Both the position numbers and the translations under genes were made by a program. The notes beneath the pieces are model-generated. The model did not search any database. It was not told the DNA's origin and saw only the letters and a list, made by a program, of their open reading frames with translations. Shown here piece by piece: positions 26,401-36,945 of a stretch of DNA of 64,000 nucleotides. Source of the DNA: Isoetes taiwanensis (taxonomy: Eukaryota; Streptophyta; Lycopodiopsida; Isoetales; Isoetaceae); contig JAJEKV010000053.1 of NCBI GenBank assembly GCA_021234155.1, forward strand, positions 1,127,307-1,191,306, written 5' to 3'. Numbering within the stretch: the stretch's first letter is position 1; each line of letters opens with the position of its first letter.

Positions 26401-28476
26401 TCTAGCATTTAATTTTCCAGAAATTACTTGCCCATAAATGGAAGTAAAGTTTGCAATAAAAATGTATCTGCAAAACTGTCAATCCTGCCTGAGGACTAGG
26501 TTACTAGGATTAAGTTGGGATTCCATCTTAAGTGTAATATGATATGGGAGCTATAATGAGAGTGGCCTCTACGGGTGTCACCTTCACAAATTTCACATCT
26601 CTTCTATTTTCTGCAAGCATCTGCCTTTTGTAAGACTTCAGCATTTCATTTTATTGTTGTCCCAATTTAAATATCTTAAGAAGTTTACAATAAAAATGCA
26701 TCTTCTGGGGCAGTGCACCTGTGACGAGGTTTCAAAGAAACAATTAGAATTTGTTGTCAATTCCAAACTCCATAGAATAAAGTTTTCATAAATAATATGC
26801 AAGCTACACTGTGGGCTTACCTCTCGGATGGGGTGTGCTAGATTTAAATTGTGGCTTCAGGTCCATCAGCAAATACCTTACAAGTTTAGATTGACAGGAT
26901 TTGAATGGAAATGCAAAGCTTAATTCAATTAGGAGCAAGGGAGAATGGAAAAATTATATATTTGAGAAATATATCCAGTGGTCTTTGAGTGTCAATGTTA
27001 AATCTGATGGTCAATTCAATGCAGACAAGCTTCTTGTTCCATTGATATGCTTCTAGCGTGCAAGTAGATATTAGAGAACTACGAACTCTCTATGTTGCTT
27101 GTTTATTAATTACTTGAACATTGTAATTTGAGTAACTGACTTGATCCTGATGTGCAGTGCGGTTAGTGTAGAGAACCCAATATTGACCAAGGATCCTGCT
27201 CAGGCAATGCCGCAAAACCAGCAACATAACTGAGAACGGAACTCTTCCTCCTCCTCTTCCTCCTCCTCCTCCTCCTCCAGAGTCTCAACCTGCAAAACCT
27301 GACCAGGGTGTGCAGGAAAGCAGTCATTATTCTTTGCACCTACTACGACTTTAACTTATCCAGGATTTGGGCTAGTTCCAAGTGGTCAGTACTCATATGA
27401 AATGCCCGAATCTCAGTCTCCAGGTTCACGGTTGTCAAAGTTGATGGTAAATAAACATGACATGTGCATTCATGTTTAAGAACAGTATATGTTCTCCAGT
27501 ATTCTGAATTGTCTTGTCCTGTTGTTTGCAGCATTATGGTACAGATCCAATGGGATGCTATTATGCGCCAACCATTCGTCCTGGTACAGATGGTGATGCG
27601 AGATTTTTGCCATTCTTCACAACAAAACCCGGGAACAAGTTTCCTGCAAATGTAGCCTTTGTTAATGGACAACAACTTTGCCAATGCAATCACAGGCATC
27701 ACAGCCAACAAATGCTCTAGCTATATTGCCACATTACCGCAGCATCATTTACCAATTCACTCATATTCACCTCAACCCATGGCCCCTGGGTATCACTATC
27801 TACCCAGTTTTGCCTATATGCAAACACCTTATCAGCATGGTTTTACGGAAAATACTGGCTAACCACAGCAGCCCGCTGGAACAATTATCCTATGGGTAAT
27901 AACTACCCTGCCAGTGCAGTTAAGATTCCTATGCCGCAGTATAAACCCACTTCTGTTATGGCAAATGCACTTCACCCTCCAACTGCTCCTGGATATGCTG
28001 GATATTCGTCTGCTCCGTCGGGTTATGCTTCCAGTCCCACTGTAAGTCATGGTAACTCAACGGTTTATGATGATGTCAGTGGTTCCCAGTACAAAGATAC
28101 TGCCTATATTCAAGGGCATCAGGTAAATTGGTTCTATTGAACACTACAGCCCTCAGGACGACATTACTAAAAACTGGTTGGTTGGTTATAGGCTGAGGGT
28201 TCTGCAATATGGGTTCCAGCTCGGGAACTAGCTTCAGCAAATCCAACAGGTTCATATTATAACATACAGGGTCATAATCAGCACCATTCTTACGTCCATA
28301 GTCAACAGCATGTTGGTCAACATGCACCTGGTTATGCCAACTTATATCATCCGCCTCATTCTGGATCTAGTCACCAAGTGCCACAAGTAATAGGTGCTGG
28401 GGTAACTACTGGGTCACAGGGTGGTTCTTATCAGCAAACACAGCGGGCTCCTCAGGCATGGATCAATAATTTTTGA
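23474..28476 (+). CDS. GBF-interacting protein 1-like (GIP1), later exons disrupted
   Basis: Homologue of plant GIP1, a nuclear protein described as binding G-box factors and enhancing their DNA binding. Nine exons: 23474-23702, 23958-24010, 24793-24898, 24978-25116, 25204-25721, 25785-26172, 27158-27446, 27532-28122 and 28192-28476, with consistent phases and about 865 codons. The N-terminus carries the DUF1296/GIP1 N-terminal domain (ARKVIQSMKEIVNCSEDEIY, then AMLKECNMDPNETVQRLLSQ, then DPFHEVKRKKDKKKE), which is UBA/CUE-like. The rest is low-complexity (S, P, Q, G, Y), as in the family; ILEWKPK in exon 6 and PMPQYKP in exon 8 are family-like blocks. Exons 1-6 and 9 are open. Exon 7 hits TGA at 27231 and appears to lose one T near 27333-27335. 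Exon 8 appears to lose one base each near 27677, 27730 and 27880, and has TAA at 27860-27862. The indels sum to a multiple of three within each exon. A short open stretch at 26264-26326 could be an alternative exon. Confidence 0.8.
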
Positions 28477-31400
28477 AGATGCTTGTTTGTAAAGTTTTTT
28501 GAAGGGTGTATGCTTTATGTGGGTATGGATGGCTTTAAGATGTGGACGATTTCAGTTTGACAAAAACTTTCTGAGAAGAGTGTATATACATAACTGCCGC
28601 TAGTTTCTGCCCATCAAAAGGCCTCTGACACATAGCAACCTTTTCCTCTTGGGAGAAAAGCAGTTTGCTTATCCAGTAGATCTGCTTTAGACACGCCGTT
28701 GTAATTTTAATTGGCTTTTGGCTGATCACTGAAATATATGCTTGACTCATTGGTCCTAGTAGATGGCTTCACTTTGGCATGTGTCAGTACTGATCATTTT
28801 TTTCGAACAGTGTAAAAATCTTTGATACAAATTCGCATTATTTCTGTAAATTTATACAAGACTTTTTGTCATTCATCAGCCACAACCAAACTTTTTTTTG
28901 CACTATTTGTATTTGAAATTTACAAAGTTCAAAATCTGAGTCCTATTTTGAAGTGAGCTAGAGGTCAATAATTCTGTCATGTGTCAAAGGAAAAATATAA
29001 ACTGAAGGCAAGAAAGGATATTTTAAAATTTTACAAGCGAGCTTACAACAAATTGTCTAAGAATGATGCCTGCTAGGTCCATTTACTAGGCTGTCTGCCA
29101 TGGTGTTAGATGATTCTATAGATTGTCTTAACACCTACATATAAACAAGAGAATAGAGGATAAATTTATGTATAAGGGAAAGGCCTTGGGGCCTTCCGTA
29201 GAAAGAAAAAATTGGCCAGGCTTGCTTGACCTTCCGGAAGAAGGCCGCAGGGGCCTCTCTCTCAACTTAGAGGATGGTCGGGCCCAATCCAGGTGTGACA
29301 CGTCCGGATGCAAAAGTGGAAATGTTAGAACAAGAAGTAAAAAAAGTCGAACGTGAAGTAAAAACTATAGAACGTAGAGTAAAAGGGCGGAATGGTAGAG
29401 TGAAATCTTGCACACCTTTTGGGCCAAGAAAAAGTGACACGGTCACCTATTTATTGGATGAGACGGTTGGATTGGGCCCAAAATTGGCCCCACGCATGAT
29501 AAAAATAAGGGCATCCACAACATAAGAGTAAAAGGTGGCTAGGGTCGACTATTTCTTATTTGAGTCACCTACAAATAAACAAGAGAATAGAGGATAAATT
29601 TATGATACAAATACGGGGGCATCCACAACATAAGAGTAAAACATGGCTAGGGCTAACTGTTTCTTATTTGAGTCAAGCCTGCTCCCTGTACTCAAATCAT
29701 CTTGTTGTCATCTGGCGTAGTTAAGAAATGTCTAGGTGATTCACAAAAATGATATACAATGTACATAGCTAAGGCCAACAATGTTGGTGTTACTAGATGG
29801 TGTCAAATGTTTGCAAATGTCTAGATAAGTTTATTTACAGGATGATATGCAATGTAAATAGCTCATACAATGTAAGGTCAACAACATTGGTGTTGTGTAT
29901 CTCATATACTAGTGGTCTCAAATGTTTGTATGTCCTAGTTGGTTGTGGAATCGCCTCAACAGGCCATACCATTATACCATAGTCAGGTGCTTCTATCCAG
30001 TTCATTCCATGTGACAATTGTTCCATATCATGTGTTCTCTCCATGACTTCCACAACTTCTCGACGCACCAGTTGTGCATGACTTGGCATCTTTAGACTTT
30101 GCCATTCAGACACCAGTTTGAACCCAACAAGAGCAAAGTCTGAACAAACAAATTCGAAGGCCTCCTTTCTTCATTGGGGCCAGATGACAAGTCTAAAGAT
30201 CTCAGAAAGATTGCTACATTCAGGAATTTAGTGCTTCTGGTCCTTTTTGAATCATCCACACTCACAGTGATTCAATATAGATACAATATTGTTTTTTTCT
30301 TATTCTTTAGAAAATTATAATTGAACATATTCATTTAGTTGCAGATGACATGCCTATTTGTTACAACAACTATAAAAATTTTGTAATGAAAGAGTGTTTT
30401 TCAATCATTCCTCCGTATTTTATGATTTTTGATGATGTTTAGACCCTGGCACTACAAGATGAAAACATAACTGGAAAATTAAAAATCTGGAGACAAAAAA
30501 CCCTGCAACGAAAGTTCCAAATGTCTTCAAAGAAAATTTTTAGAAACCCTAATAATAATCTCCTTTTCTAATGCCCCCAACATGTGTCGAAGTACTCATT
30601 GGGATAGCGTTGGTTCTGTTTTGACCACTATTAATCTCGACCTTCATGTTTGATATGTTGTCATATTAATATAGCATATGTGCTTGTTTGAAATTTGTAA
30701 ATAATATCCTACTCCAATTTGACTTATTTATCTCAGATATATGTCTCAGGAATGTCAAAATATTCACATTTACATGTATATATAAGAGACTCCTGTATGA
30801 ATCCCATTGTGCCACAATTGCTCAAACTGCAACCCATGGAGCATCATTGAGCGCTTTATCTCAATTGGATTATGCCGCATAATCAATTACTCTGTTAAAT
30901 TGTTATGCATGTTGCCTTAATATACGAGGCTTTATTTAGGGTTTATGTTGATGTTTGTCTTTAAAATGTTTTTATCATGTTGTTGCCCCTGGTTCATGAA
31001 TAAATTCCTATCATTAAAGGCTGAGTAAAAACACATGCTGGGACATTATCCCGGCAATGCCGGGGACACGTTTACTAGTATATTATTATTTTGTTTATAT
31101 GTGTAGGCTAAACCTGCTACCAAGCCTTAATCGATTTCACCTTGCTAAAGCCTGCTGATCAAAGTTACTTAAAATGAATCTTGTCAAATACTATCGTTAC
31201 AACAAATGCATCCTGCCAAATTCCACAACTTAATATTGTTACTAACAATGGTACCACAAAACTTAAATGCCTAATAAATTTCACCTAACCAAAGTCTTCT
31301 TGTGCGCGCAACAACCATAAAAGTTTAAAAAAGGAAAGAAAAAAGGGATCTTTATTACATCACATAACTCGACCACAGCCCCTGGCGTGCCTTTTTGCTA

Positions 31401-31574
31401 ATTTATTTTTCAATCCGGATATATTTTTCAAAGTGCATGCCATGCATTTTTTATCATAACTTTTGAATTCAGATTGCGTTTTGAGTGTTTTTTATTGCGA
31501 TAGAAAGCCCTCTCTGGGATCTTTTTGATGATGCATGATATAGAGCATGTTGGTCTTAGTGAGCGTTAAAACTT
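28477..31574. other. Intergenic with MITE-like repeats
   Basis: No gene recognised. A block starting with GCATCCACAACATAAGAGTA occurs at about 29511 and again at about 29614, and a block TAAACAAGAGAATAGAGGAT occurs at about 29142 and 29574, so the region is built of small direct repeats. Inverted arms GGGCCCAATCCA at about 29281 and its complement at about 29468 enclose some 200 bases and may be a foldback MITE. An 83-codon plus frame (29274-29525) with a K/E/V-rich coiled-coil-like stretch lies inside these repeats and is not supported as a gene; nor is a 92-codon minus frame at 29835-30113. Confidence 0.45.
31050..31078 (+). mobile_element. Helitron-like 3' terminus
   Basis: A GC-rich hairpin (CCCGGC, loop AAT, GCCGGG at 31050-31064) is followed ten bases later by CTAG at 31075-31078 and then T. 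This is the canonical 3' end of plant Helitrons: a hairpin, then CTRR, with insertion before a T. The 5' end (TC after an A) could not be located, so the element's extent to the left is unknown. Confidence 0.5.
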
Positions 31575-32560
31575 CTATTCTAATCCTGTCTGCGCAGCAT
31601 GATATCCCAGACTTCTATTACAGAGGACAAAGGATGGAAGTTGTAAGGACCTTTAAGTATATGGGAATCGATTTCTCTGCTAACATGCTATGGGATGACT
31701 GTGTAGAAAGAAGGGTCAGCGCGGGATGGAAAGCCCTGTATGCAATGCAGAATAGCTGTTACAGAATAGATCTCTGCGATCGGGCACGCAAAGCACACTG
31801 CTCGAGCACTTTCGTGGAACCGATGATTGTTGTATGGGGTAGAGGTCTGGGGGCCAGCGGTTAGCAAGGGTACTTGGGATAAGCTAGAGAGGGTACAAAA
31901 GGCTTTCCTGACATACAGCCTAGGCATCAAGGACACGGTGCCTTATCCGCTGGCTTTTGGCCCCTACAGCATTCTGCTATGCGTAGGCACCTTGCGTATT
32001 TCCATAAGGTTGACAGAATGGATGCACAACGCCTTCCTCCCCAACTCAATTATTGGCACAAGGGCCACAACGCCTCAAGAGAGTGTGGCAAGAGCATTGT
32101 AGGGGATGGTTCGCAAGATGGTCCATAGACTATCAACGATTATGAATATGTTCTGATATCGGGCGAAAGAGAGCATTTGAATGAGCGCTTTGCTACCTCT
32201 CTCAGGGATGCCCACTCTTGCAAAGCCCAAAAACGAGCACTACCACCACCTTGGTTAATTCGTCGCTTGAACATGGCCCCCACCAGTATTTGAAGGCACA
32301 CATCTCTACCAAGAAACAGAGAGCTATAGCTGCAATAAGGACAGGGTCCCACCATCTCAGAATTGAGACAGGCCGCTGGGTACGGATGGAGGGCAAGGAA
32401 TCCCCCGGCATGAGAGATTATGCCAGTGCTGTCACATGCAGATAGGAGAAGATGAACACCATGCTCTATAGGAATGCCCAGCATATGCACACATCCGAGC
32501 AGCTCATGCCGATCTTAGATGCTCTGAGATAGCAATTCATCAACTGCTGGCTTCGCCAAT
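31575..32560 (+). mobile_element. LINE fragment (reverse transcriptase C-terminal half)
   Basis: Plus-strand frames read FKYMGIDFSANMLWDDCVER, then LYGVEVWGPAVSKGTWDKLE-RVQKAFLTYSLGIKD, then AIAAIRTGSHHLRIETGRW, and finally (across a stop) a CxxCH...GEDEHHAL...ECPAYAHIRAAHADL finger. This order (thumb, then the YGVEVWGP block, then ETGRW, then a terminal zinc finger) is typical of one non-LTR family that recurs in the window. It is 5'-truncated within the reverse transcriptase, and frames change at about 31830 and 32100 with several stops. Confidence 0.7.
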
Positions 32561-33223
32561 GGTTGCACGTTTCGGTCCTACATTCTGCAAGTCTCCACCT
32601 CAGGGAGTCCCTCACAGCACAGGGAATTTGAGCGCCCAGATAGGGCCTCTGAACGCCTCTGAACAAGGGTTTTTCCTCCCACATGGGGGGTTTTTTCATC
32701 CCAGTGGTAGAGACACATTGTACAGGGTTTCTGTGGTTTTCTTTTGTGTTTGGATACTTTCCGATATATTGTATCACCGTCTCATAGACCAGTTGGCCTC
32801 CGTGAACGTTAAAACATATTTTCTTCCTTAACCGGCAGGCTTTTGGATCTAACAGTTGCCCACCGTTGATTGCAGCCCTGTGATAGGGCATAACAGGCAG
32901 TTAACAGCAGGAAAACAAGCAGCCTCACCTCCGAATTCAATCGAACCTGTGATAAACAGTTTGAATTCAGCCTCGATGTCTTAGAGCCCGTGATAAACCG
33001 AAACTGGGAGTGATAATCGGAGCCGGGGAGTGATAATCTGAGCTGTGGGTGCGGTGTTTGGGTGAGGTTGCTTGCTGCTTAGGTTAAAGGGGTCAATCCC
33101 CGTTTCGCTTTGTTATGGCTGATAAACGTGCTCGCCCTCCCTGCTTTCGCTGTTTATCAGCCATAACAGGCTCTCAAGGGAGATTAACCCCCTCTTCCTT
33201 CCTTCCTTCCTTCTATTCCTATA
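32561..33223. other. Intergenic between LINE fragment and TIR element
   Basis: A 90-codon plus frame (32559-32831) may be the LINE's 3' tail, but no domain is visible. GTGATAA motifs recur at 32.9-33.05 kb, and a 17-bp inverted repeat (listed separately) lies at 33111-33168. A CCTT microsatellite-like stretch ends at about 33212. Confidence 0.4.
33111..33168. repeat. 17-bp inverted repeat, 24-base spacer
   Basis: TGTTATGGCTGATAAAC at 33111-33127 is exactly complementary to 33152-33168. It could fold into a hairpin, or be part of a small mobile element next to the TIR element starting 56 bases later. Confidence 0.7.
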
Positions 33224-33602
33224 AGGGTACCTTCGCACTCGCCGTTAAGTTAGGATTCTGTTAAGATTTAACTGAATTTGTTTTCACACCAGCAGTTAGG
33301 TTAGTTTTCCATTAGCTTTTTTATTTAACATTCTGTTAAATTTTTTAACCTAAAAGGGTTAACTTAAGTTGGGTTCACACTAGTCTAAGTTAAGTTAGTA
33401 AATTAAACTCAAACTTAACCCAAAATCGAAAATACATTGAAAATTAAAGTGACCTCGAAAGGTCACTATAACTTTTTTTAACTTTTTTAACGGAGCTGTT
33501 GTCGGACGGAGCTCTATCGAGCTATCGAAAACTGGAGAAATGGCGGACGGGAGATCTCGAGCTCGAACTGGAGCTCCCATCAGAGGCCAAGGTCGTGCCA
33601 AG

Positions 33603-34145
33603 GTCTGGTATCATGGACGGCATTGATTATGGGATATGCAGATAATGGGGAGAGCGAGGTAGGCTTGAGATTATTTGCACAGATGCAATCCACAGGCTGT
33701 GCTCCAGATGCCAGAACATTCGTTGCTGCACTAAAGGCATGTGGCAATTTGGCAGCCCTGGAAAATGGGAAAGCCATCCATGGTGATATTTGCAGGTATG
33801 AACTAGAGAGTGATCCAGTTGTAGCAAATTCTCTTGTAGATTTTTATGCTTAATGTGGTTGCATGGTTGATGCTCACGAGGTATTCAACTCAATCTCTAA
33901 AAAGGATACTATGACTTGGAACATACTGATAACAGGATATAGCCGCATAGGGAACATCAGATCTGTGTTTGATCTATTTGATAGAATGCGGGATGAAGGC
34001 ATACTTCCAAATGGTATCACCTTTATCTCCATACTTACCATGTGCAGCCATGCTGGTCTTGTGGAGAAAGGAAATGAATATTTCCAACTCATGTACTCAA
34101 AGTATGATATTGACCATTATTCATGTATGGTTGATCTTCTTGGTC
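33603..34145 (+). pseudogene. PPR protein fragment (PLS type)
   Basis: A stretch of about 180 codons covers several pentatricopeptide repeats: LVSWTALIMGYADNG, LRLFAQMQSTGCAPDARTF, ALKACGNLAALENGKAIHGD, NSLVDFYA, then MTWNILITGYSRIGN, DGILPNGITF-type and HAGLVEKGNEYFQLM, ending HYSCMVDLLG. This is the P-L-S arrangement of organelle RNA-processing PPR proteins, and the last words are those preceding the E domain. There is no start codon, TAA interrupts at 33851-33853 where K is expected, and the end dissolves into tandem copies of its own last bases. It lies wholly within the TIR element, so it is best read as a captured gene piece rather than a working gene. Confidence 0.8.
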
Positions 34146-34191
34146 TTCATGTATGGTTGATCTTCATGTATGGTTGATCTTCATGTATGGA
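34122..34191 (+). repeat. Short tandem repeat at the PPR fragment's end
   Basis: The block TTCATGTATGGTTGATC is repeated about four times with small variations (the last reads ATGGATGAAC). The first copy is part of the PPR coding sequence (SCMVDLL), so the repeat probably arose by slippage after capture. Confidence 0.7.
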
Positions 34192-36300
34192 TGAACATAT
34201 GGGCTTGTAAAGAACTAGGAGAAAGTTGAGCAAGTACATTCTGTCTGGTTTGATTTAGAATGGGATTCTTGTGGTAATTGGTTGTCAGGTCATTTTATTG
34301 CTGCTGTAGGTAATGATGCCCATTTGTACTATAAAAAATAACAGGTGAAGGTAATAAAACTTGCGCTTGCATTTGCTTGCTGCTTGTTCATTTGGATGCA
34401 AGCTTGCTGCGGGAAGTTCTTTTGAAGCACATTCTGTGTTTTCTTCCTCTTCTTTACTTGCATAGAACGTCGTTGCAGAACATGTCTGCTTGCTGCAAGC
34501 TTCTTGCAGTGCACATTTCCATATAAAGGTAGTTCAACAAGCTTTCTGGAATCACAGAAACCTGTTTGTAGGGAGGCCACTATTTTTCTATTCACAGAAA
34601 CCTGTTTTCTATTCATGTTCAGACAATGACCACTATTTTTCTGCTCATAAATGACCAATAAGCAGTACATTATGTCATTGGTCAAACTGTTTTGCTCATG
34701 TTCATCATAATGAGCAGTACATTATGTCATTGGTCAAAAGTTTGGAGGCGGTCTTTGTTAGTCGCATAGAACGCCATAGCCGGATTGATGACAAATACAT
34801 CAGATCTTCAGTAGATTTTTTTGATCAACGGATGTTGTCCAACATTGTTTGCCATCTTGTTATTGTTAGCACTTGGGCTAGGGCTTGCTTTCCATACAAC
34901 TCATTTTGGATGGGGGGCCTGTTCATTACGGTCCCGTTGGATTTCAAGAACCTCGGGTTTGCCTTTTACGCTTTCGTGGCAAGGATCTGAAGAACACCAA
35001 CATGACCTGCCATGGCCAGGTTCAAGGATCTGCTGCAAGAAATTGTTGGGTGATGTTGATTATTTGACTTGGAGGTGTCTTGATCATACCTTTTATCTGA
35101 TCAATTCTCTCCCATCATCATCACACGTGATCATGGTCGTGATTATCCCCATATCATTCATTACACCGTAAACAAAGTACCTAGATTTATTTTATTTTTT
35201 TCCGCCGCCCCGTAATGGCTTGTAGAGATAGGGATTATACCCTCTGTAGTTCCAGAATAACATCGGTTGGATACACACGGTCCTACTCCATTATTTAATT
35301 GTAAGATCGACTTTCCATGCGTGAGATGAGGATTCATTGATTTTGATGTAAGATTTATTGTCCATTCACTCAAAGCCTAAATTGTTGAGGAACATTGATC
35401 TCTTTAAGTGTGTCACCGGCCGGGAAGCATGAGTTACAAGAAACAAGATTGGTGATGTAAAGTCAATGAATAAAAAGAGAATAATGCACTGCAGGATCCT
35501 CTATGAGAGGTTGAGTTTGGTAGCCCATTAATTGAATGCCTCGTCTCCTTTTATAGTAGCTTTGAGTTGAGTTGAGCATGTGCATGGCCAGGACTTATAT
35601 CTAAACCATTAATTGTTACGTGACAATCAAGAAGTTGTAGGTTGCGTTACTTAAGCGAGACATTTTCAATTTACCAGTTTTTAAGCAGTACATTATGTCA
35701 TTGGTCAAGCTGTCTTGCTCATGTTCATTATAATGAGCAGTACATTATGTCATTGGTCAAGCTGTCCTGCTCATGTTCAGAAAAATATCAGACTATGCGT
35801 AGCTTACATAATCTGATATTGGTTCCACAGAACAGAACATCTAGAGCCCAACACGACATATTTCCTCAAACTGTGTAGAAATATGACAAAAACGAGTATG
35901 TTTTTCTACTTAAGGAGTATGTCCCTTGAATAAAATACATGCTTATTTGTAGAACATGCCTAAGCTTAGAGTGGCTTATTTTTTGTAATTGTCTCCGTCC
36001 AAAAGTTTGGCCATACGTCATAATCTTTAACAATCTTTAACGATAATCACTTGATAATTGTCTCTTCTTTGATAAGCTTTGAATAACAAAATTGACTACA
36101 AGTTTTGAATAACAATGGTAGACTTTGAATCCAATGATAAGCTTTGAATAACAAGTTGATTATGTAGTGTTTTAATGACATGGAATATATGATCAACAAG
36201 TGCATGACATCATGATGGTTATGAGTTCATATATTAATTTGTTCATGGCACAAGAAGAGGACAATTGTTTGAAGCACTTAATAGAAAACAAAAATAAAAC

Positions 36301-36490
36301 TTAACGGAGGTATGTGCGAAGGTATTGCCGTTATCATTAAGTTAAAAAAAAATAACTTAATGGCCGAATGTGCGAAGGCATTGCCGTTAGCCTTAAGTTA
36401 GACTAACTTAATAGGCACATGTGCGAAGAAATTGCCGTTAGCATTAAGTTAGCACTAACTTAATTAAGGCAAGTGCGAACACATTTTTAT
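36301..36490. repeat. Subterminal tandem repeats of the TIR element
   Basis: Three to four copies of a unit of about 58-62 bases. Each contains GTGCGAAG, then ATTGCCGTTA, then TTAAGTTA with a complementary TAACTTAA, so each unit is itself partly palindromic. Repeated subterminal motifs are commonly transposase-binding sites in TIR elements; that role is inference here. Confidence 0.6.
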
Positions 36491-36683
36491 TTTATTGTTA
36501 AGTTAAACAAAAATAACCTAAGTTGTTCTAGTCTGAAAGGATTTAACTAGTTTCCGTTAGGTTAAAGTCTTAACGGAAAGTTAACTTAGTCTTGGTGCGA
36601 ACACAAGAGTCTCTTATAAGTTTAACTGGCAGTTAAAAAAAATTAACTTATTCCTAACTTAACGGCGAGTGCGAAGGTACCCT

Positions 36684-36945
36684 TAGAAACATGTCGGAGA
36701 AAAAAATAGGATAGTGGTATCACGTCGATATTGTAGTGGAAAGATATAGTAGTCTGTAGGCCTTTTAGCATACCTTAAGTTAAAATTTGAAAAATCCACT
36801 TGGCAACCCCCCAATGGAAAATGCAAAATACCAGCATCAGCGTATTGACATGGCAGACGTAGATTCGCCAGAAACACGACTCCGAAAAGATTGTTTGATT
36901 TCTTAATAACTTTTGGACGATTGAGAGAGTGAGTGTAGCTTGGAG
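36684..36945 (+). promoter_or_regulatory. Presumed promoter/leader of the PDI gene
   Basis: Only 262 bases separate the transposon end from the PDI start codon, so any core promoter must lie here or within the element. No clear TATA box was recognised; a purine-rich stretch and CCAC/GGCA words occur. Function is inferred from position only. Confidence 0.35.

Larger units (their letters stand above)
33224..36683. mobile_element. Non-autonomous TIR DNA transposon with a captured PPR fragment
   Basis: The left end begins AGGGTACCTTCGCACTCGCC and the right end is its exact reverse complement; perfect identity covers 32 bases (left to GTTAGGA) and weaker similarity continues inward. The flanks are TA on both sides. 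If the terminal A/T is counted as flank, they are TAA (left) and TTA (right), close to the TWA duplication of PIF/Harbinger elements. No transposase is recognisable inside. The interior carries a PPR gene piece (33603-34145), a direct repeat around AGCAGTACATTATGTCATTG (34664, 34709, 35685, 35737), and subterminal tandem repeats on the right. The element ends 262 bases before the PDI start codon. Confidence 0.7.

Noticed and set aside
26173-26437. Extension of GIP1 exon 6 to 26437
   Set aside because: The good donor at 26172 fits the phase of the acceptor at 27157 exactly, and the extension reads like intron sequence.
29274-29525. Coiled-coil-like small protein
   Set aside because: The K/E/V pattern comes from short direct repeats inside MITE-like DNA.
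34720-35171. Protein-coding gene inside the TIR element
   Set aside because: Two overlapping frames (88 and 116 codons) are open, but neither shows known family words or splice sites.
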